NCBI GenBank assembly: GCA_009774345.1
Contig: VSNR01000157.1
Coordinates: 1-10,170, forward strand
DNA: 10,170 nt
Reading direction: 5' to 3'
Source of the DNA: Lachnospiraceae bacterium
GTDB taxonomy: Bacteria; Bacillota; Clostridia; Lachnospirales; Lachnospiraceae
Under the pieces are notes generated by a model. The model made no database searches. It had not been told where the DNA came from and saw only the letters and a program-made list of their open reading frames with translations. The translations under genes and the position numbers were made by a program. Each line of letters starts with the position of its first letter. Within the stretch, counting starts at the first letter, position 1. This document shows, in pieces, positions 7,219 through 10,170 of this stretch.

Positions 7219-7878
7219 TTATTCCCCTATGTATTCCTCTCCTGTGTCAACATCTGCTTTGTCCGCTGGTTGACTTTTTTGTGTATTCATCTCTTGCAGC
7301 AGCAGCTCTTTAATCGTATTGAAAAGCAACGTATTTGCCTCCTCCACTGTGAGATTTGCCACGTCAAGAGGCTCCCCATATTTTATCTGAAGATTCCTGC
7401 TGCGAAACCAGTACTCCCCCGTGATTGCATACGGAATGATGCTGCTCTGCGCCCTCTTTGCCATCACGACCGCCCCATATTTGAAAGGCAGCAGAATTTG
7501 ATCTGTATAATTGCGTTTTGCCTCCGGCGACACATTGATAATGCAGTCGTTTTTAAGATACTCCACCGACTGGTCGAGCGCCGCCGGGTTGTGCGCCGCG
7601 TGAAGGTCTACCGGAATCGTTCCCACACCGCGAAACAGCCAGCCGAAAGCCCCATCGTGAAGCTCCTTCTTGGCGAGCGTATGCACCGTCCTGTTCGTAC
7701 AGCAGTCCACTAAAATCGGGTCTAGCGCATGCTTGTGATTGCCCGCCAGCACTGCCCTTCCCTCCTTTGGTATGAACGCTTTGTTCACGATCTTAGGGTG
7801 GTATACGATCATGAACAGGGCATAAAAGATCGCCCGAATTATTTTGTATAACAATGGGTTTTTCTGACGGTTGGTCAT
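7219..7878 (-). CDS. PlsC-like 1-acylglycerol-3-phosphate acyltransferase family protein
   Basis: A 219-residue lysophospholipid acyltransferase-fold protein. The catalytic NHKHALDP motif gives H48 and D53 (H-x4-D). It is followed by a block 2 segment GVGTIPVDL (84-92), a block 3 segment SPEAKRN (117-123) and a block 4 IIPYAITG (127 onwards, at about 147-154). A hydrophobic N-terminus (about 10-30) would hold it at the membrane. Family members move an acyl chain to the sn-2 position of a lysophospholipid. Two acceptor-binding blocks deviate: the usual Arg after block 2 D91 is Leu92, and the usual EGT of block 3 is EAK (119-121). The acceptor may therefore not be ordinary lysophosphatidate. 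It is the first gene of the six-gene operon; GGA in an AGGAAAGGA run (7888-7896) is 9 bases before the ATG. Confidence 0.85.
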   Translation of the reverse strand: MTNRQKNPLLYKIIRAIFYALFMIVYHPKIVNKAFIPKEGRAVLAGNHKHALDPILVDCCTNRTVHTLAKKELHDGAFGWLFRGVGTIPVDLHAAHNPAALDQSVEYLKNDCIINVSPEAKRNYTDQILLPFKYGAVVMAKRAQSSIIPYAITGEYWFRSRNLQIKYGEPLDVANLTVEEANTLLFNTIKELLLQEMNTQKSQPADKADVDTGEEYIGE

Positions 7879-7898
7879 TTTTGTGTGTCCTTTCCTGA

Positions 7899-7920
7899 TT
7901 GTACATTATTTGTACATTAT
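7899..7920. repeat. Perfect 11-bp tandem repeat in the lipid-operon leader (candidate operator)
   Basis: TTGTACATTAT occurs twice in immediate succession (7899-7909, 7910-7920). Each copy contains the palindrome TGTACA, so two palindromes lie one DNA helical turn apart. The pair is downstream of the predicted transcription start (about 7959) and just before the ribosome binding site of the acyltransferase gene. A regulator site is plausible but unproven. Confidence 0.55.
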
Positions 7921-7965
7921 TTTCGCCATAAAATGTCTTAAACTGTTTCAGCGCAGATATAAGAC

Positions 7966-7994
7966 AGTATACACGATTTTTCCATTGCGCACAA
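7966..7994 (-). promoter_or_regulatory. Promoter of the six-gene lipid operon
   Basis: On the minus strand TTGTGC (7994-7989) and TATACT (7971-7966) are separated by 17 bases. The -10 matches the consensus at 5 of 6 positions, the -35 at 3 of 6. Transcription from about 7959 would give an 80-base leader containing the 11-bp repeats. This is the only good promoter I see before the acyltransferase gene. Confidence 0.6.
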
Positions 7995-8028
7995 TTCATA
8001 AATTGCACTATCGTTACGCTATCAAGGC

Positions 8029-8057
8029 TTTACACCTTTTATATGATCTGTTATGAT
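8029..8057 (+). promoter_or_regulatory. Promoter of the AAA-ATPase/PD-(D/E)XK gene
   Basis: TTTACA (8029-8034) and TATGAT (8052-8057), each 5 of 6 to consensus, are 17 bases apart. Transcription would begin near 8064, at the left edge of an inverted repeat. It is divergent from the lipid-operon promoter, with 34 bases between the two -35 boxes. It shows that an in-frame ATG at 8053, inside the -10, cannot be the translation start. Confidence 0.7.
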
Positions 8058-8062
8058 GAAAT

Positions 8063-8097
8063 TATACTGGCGGTCGAAAAGACTGACCGCCAATATA
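8063..8097 (+). repeat. Inverted repeat in the leader of the AAA-ATPase gene
   Basis: TGGCGGTC (8068-8075) pairs perfectly with GACCGCCA (8085-8092) around a 9-base loop. After one mismatch, a further four A/T pairs extend the arms to 8063 and 8097. It begins at the predicted transcription start and ends 10 bases before the ribosome binding site. No T-run follows, so it is not a simple terminator; an mRNA 5' hairpin or a repressor site are both possible. Confidence 0.6.
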
Positions 8098-8121
8098 ACG
8101 GGCAGCAAAGGAGAGGATGCT

Positions 8122-9702
8122 ATGGGGCGTTTTCTGAACATAGGAAATAAAAATTTTGCGGAGTTTTCTAAGACGCAATATTTTGTCGATAAATCCAGGC
8201 TGATCAATAAACTGATCAAAAAGGATATCACAGAAAAATTCGTCTGTAACAGCAGAGCACGACGGTTTGGGAAGTCGGTCACGGCGGATATGCTTGTGGC
8301 ATATTTCAGCAAGGGCGCCGATTCGAAAAGTCTGTTTGAACCGCTAAAATGCGTGAAAGACACGCTGTTTCTTGAGAATATGAATGCGTATGATACGATC
8401 TTTGTAGACATTCAGGCCTGTTTTAAAGAAGCAGAGGAGATCATGGCAGCACCAAATCAATATATTCGCAGCGGTTTGATCAACGAACTGAAAGCGGCGT
8501 ATCCGAAATTCGTTTCAAAGAAGATGGCGCTGGCAGCAGCGCTGGAATCCATCTATAACCAGACAGGCGAAAGGTTTGTTATCATCTTTGACGAATGGGA
8601 CTATCCCATTAGAGAACTTGATGAGAGCAGTCCTGACAGACTGGCATACACAGAAATGCTGCGTGGATTGTTCAAGAACAATGCCGCAAAGTCATATGTG
8701 CGATTAGCATATCTTACCGGTATCATGCCCATCGTGCGCATAAAGGGACAGTCCGCCGTCAATAATTTCATGGAGTACACGATGACCAATCCGATGGATT
8801 TAGCACAGGATATCGGATTCACGGAGGAGGAAGTCTTTTCGCTCTGTAAGAGATTTAATGTAGACTTCGAACAGATGAAGGAATGGTACAACGGATATGA
8901 TTTAAACGGGACTGCGATGTACAATCCACTCTCTGTCGTGCGGGCCATCTCGGCGAAACGGTTTGGGCAGTATTGGACAGTCACAGGCACGTATGGGGAT
9001 ATTGACGATCTGATCAACAAAAATTTTGACGGACTGCGTACGGACATCATCAGGATGCTCTCGGGAAACCGGATACCAGTCAATGTATCAAACGGCAAAA
9101 ATGACCTGCAGTTTTTTAAAAGCAAAAGTGAAGTCATTACTGCCTTGATTCATCTGGGGTATTTTGCGTATGACGCAGACGCGCGGGAGGCGTATGTTCC
9201 CAATAAAGAGATTCAGGAAGTTTTTTATCAGTATATGGAGAACAATGAGAGTGACAATCTTTCGCGGTTTATAAGAGTCTCCGAGAAGATTCTGAATGCC
9301 GTGATGGAGAGGGATGCAGAGGAGACCGCAAGGCAGATTCAAAACGTGCACAATGATTTTATCTCAGGCATTGAGTACAATGATGAGAATTCCCTTGTCT
9401 GCACGATTACGATCGCGTTGATCTCCGCATTTCGGTACTATCACAAGCCGATTCGTGAGTTCCCCTGCGGAAGAGGATTTGCCGATATTGTTTATCTGCC
9501 ATTACAAACTCAACCCAACCGCCCTGTGCTTGTGGTGGAACTAAAGTGGAACAAGAGCGCACAGACAGCGATCGCGCAGATCAAGAAAAAGCAGTATCCC
9601 GAATCGCTGCGGGAGTATTCGGGGGATATACTGCTGGTGGGAATTGACTATGACAAAAAGACCAAAGAGCACTATTGTGTGATTGAAAGCCTTGGATTAT
9701 GA
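8122..9702 (+). CDS. AAA-ATPase-like protein with C-terminal PD-(D/E)XK nuclease domain, unknown role
   Basis: A 526-residue two-domain protein of the type with an N-terminal AAA-ATPase-like domain and a C-terminal PD-(D/E)XK nuclease domain. Near the N-terminus RRFGKS forms the shortened Walker A (K51), VIIFDEWD is Walker B (D157, E158), and LTGIMPI and WYNGY are family landmarks. The C-terminal domain keeps the nuclease signature: D455 in GFADIVY, E473-x-K475 in VVELKW, and Q486 in the following helix. The family occurs in many copies in gut Clostridia and Bacteroidetes; a defence, regulatory or selfish-element role has been suggested but is not settled. ATG 8122 is chosen because AAAGGAG (8107-8113) is 8 bases upstream and the longer in-frame ATG lies in the promoter. 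It stands alone and opposite to all its neighbours, suggesting separate acquisition. Confidence 0.88.
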   Translation: MGRFLNIGNKNFAEFSKTQYFVDKSRLINKLIKKDITEKFVCNSRARRFGKSVTADMLVAYFSKGADSKSLFEPLKCVKDTLFLENMNAYDTIFVDIQACFKEAEEIMAAPNQYIRSGLINELKAAYPKFVSKKMALAAALESIYNQTGERFVIIFDEWDYPIRELDESSPDRLAYTEMLRGLFKNNAAKSYVRLAYLTGIMPIVRIKGQSAVNNFMEYTMTNPMDLAQDIGFTEEEVFSLCKRFNVDFEQMKEWYNGYDLNGTAMYNPLSVVRAISAKRFGQYWTVTGTYGDIDDLINKNFDGLRTDIIRMLSGNRIPVNVSNGKNDLQFFKSKSEVITALIHLGYFAYDADAREAYVPNKEIQEVFYQYMENNESDNLSRFIRVSEKILNAVMERDAEETARQIQNVHNDFISGIEYNDENSLVCTITIALISAFRYYHKPIREFPCGRGFADIVYLPLQTQPNRPVLVVELKWNKSAQTAIAQIKKKQYPESLREYSGDILLVGIDYDKKTKEHYCVIESLGL

Positions 9703-9720
9703 TAAAGGTGATGAATTGTA

Positions 9721-9805
9721 AGAAAATAAGTGATGCAGCTTGCGCAGTATATTTCTTCATGATGAGATTACCAAAGCCAAGTCAAAATGCATCAGTTATT
9801 TTTCT
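9721..9805. repeat. Wide inverted repeat between convergent genes (possible bidirectional terminator or element remnant)
   Basis: The left arm 9721-9737 (AGAAAATAAGTGATGCA) is the reverse complement of the right arm 9788-9805 apart from one substitution and one extra T. The arms enclose 50 bases. The outer ends are A-rich on the left and T-rich on the right, so a transcript from either side would end in a U-rich tail as in an intrinsic terminator. The loop is far larger than usual. A short mobile-element remnant is the alternative. No gene was found in 9703-9820. Confidence 0.55.
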
Positions 9806-9820
9806 ACAGTTCCTTAGCAT

Positions 9821-10135
9821 TTATTTCCAGTAAATCTTCATGAGTTCTTCCGTTTCCTGTTCGCTTTTCTTATATTTAACCATAAAGGACTTTTTTACTT
9901 CCTCTCTGGATATGCCTAACTCCTTTGCAAATGTAATTGCTCCTTCGAGTTCTCCCACATTCCTGCCCTCGATTATGCCTTCATTCCTGCCCTCAATTCT
10001 GCTCTCTTCCTTCATTTCCTGTATCGCAAGACACATATCCACCGACTCCTTTCCTTCTTCTATCTTCATATTCGATTTTGTCACTGCATTGATGTAAACG
10101 GTGGATAGCATGTACCTATACAAAATCCGAACCAT
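9821..10135 (-). pseudogene. C-terminal remnant of an Rpn-family (PD-(D/E)XK nuclease/transposase-like) protein
   Basis: The 104-residue frame resembles only the tail of Rpn-family recombination-promoting nuclease proteins. It has a KEGKESVDMC-type segment, a charged four-residue EG repeat (about 46-65), an AITFAKELGISREEV helix pair and a final ELMKIYW. The nuclease domain with its D...ExK residues, which should precede this part, is missing. An in-frame TGA lies three codons before the first ATG (10135), and a strong hairpin covers that point. No convincing ribosome binding site is seen, so I treat it as a decayed gene. It could alternatively be expressed as a small independent tail protein from one of the internal ATGs, which has been reported for some Rpn genes. 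Confidence 0.6.
9958..10005 (-). repeat. 24-bp imperfect tandem repeat coding for EG repeats
   Basis: Units 9958-9981 and 9982-10005 share the start CATTCCTGCCCTC and diverge toward their ends. They encode the RNEG/IIEG-type four-residue repeats of the Rpn-like tail. Such repeats are common in this protein family and change copy number easily by replication slippage. Confidence 0.75.
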
Positions 10136-10165
10136 CCTGTATCATAGAGTCAGGATGGCTCGGAT
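10125..10165. repeat. 15-bp-stem hairpin at the right edge
   Basis: ATCCGAACCATCCTG (10125-10139) and CAGGATGGCTCGGAT (10151-10165) are inverted copies with one mismatch that would be a G-U pair in RNA on one strand, around an 11-base loop. On the minus strand it is followed by a short ATTTTG, a weak terminator tail, and it includes the first codons of the Rpn-like frame. It may be a terminator for a gene beyond the window or the end of a mobile element. Confidence 0.7.
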
Positions 10166-10170
10166 ATACT

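Noticed and set aside
7992..8005. Short palindrome CAATT-CATA-AATTG over the -35 box of the lipid-operon promoter
   Set aside because: Only five base pairs in A/T-rich DNA and flanked by mismatches; too weak to call an operator.
8022..8411. 129-residue minus-strand frame opposite the AAA-ATPase gene start
   Set aside because: Antisense to a motif-supported gene and across both its promoter and leader; low-complexity Ser/Phe/Leu composition and no ribosome binding site.
1..10170. CRISPR arrays, tRNA, rRNA or riboswitch structures
   Set aside because: No regularly spaced repeats, no tRNA-like cloverleaf and no recognised riboswitch core noticed by eye; the intergenic stretches are short and accounted for.

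Overview
The window looks like chromosomal DNA from a low-to-mid GC Firmicute of class Clostridia, most likely a member of the Lachnospiraceae. The order ylxM-ffh-rpsP, strong AGGAGG-type ribosome binding sites, and the AAA-ATPase/PD-(D/E)XK and Rpn-type tail proteins that are common in gut Lachnospiraceae all point that way. The taxonomic call is inference; no marker here fixes the species.

Right-to-left on the minus strand, 1-1891 holds the protein-targeting/translation block. A good sigma-A promoter at 1863-1891 reads into ylxM (SRP-associated helix-turn-helix protein), ffh (SRP54 GTPase) and the first 17 codons of rpsP (ribosomal protein S16), which runs off the left edge.

1910-7878 is a compact minus-strand operon of six genes with overlaps or gaps of at most about 37 bases. 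In transcription order they are: a PlsC-like acyltransferase, an ANL-family acyl-adenylating ligase, a cobalamin-binding-type radical SAM enzyme, a CDP-alcohol phosphatidyltransferase, a circularly permuted papain-like (YiiX/LRAT-type) protein, and a LicC-like nucleotidyltransferase. Together they have the parts to activate a fatty acid, acylate a glycerolipid, activate a phospho-alcohol with CTP, transfer it to a lipid alcohol, and chemically modify the product. I read it as an undescribed membrane-lipid or polar-headgroup pathway; substrate and product cannot be read from the sequence. No terminator separates this operon from the ylxM promoter 18 bases further on, so it may read into ffh.

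7879-8121 is a divergent control region with one promoter for each direction, an 11-bp tandem repeat in the lipid-operon leader, and an inverted repeat in the leader of the rightward gene.

8122-9702 on the plus strand is a complete AAA-ATPase-like/PD-(D/E)XK protein of unknown role. Beyond it, 9703-10170 contains a wide inverted repeat, the C-terminal remnant of an Rpn-family nuclease/transposase-like protein on the minus strand, and a 15-bp-stem hairpin at the right edge. This end looks like accessory or decayed mobile DNA.
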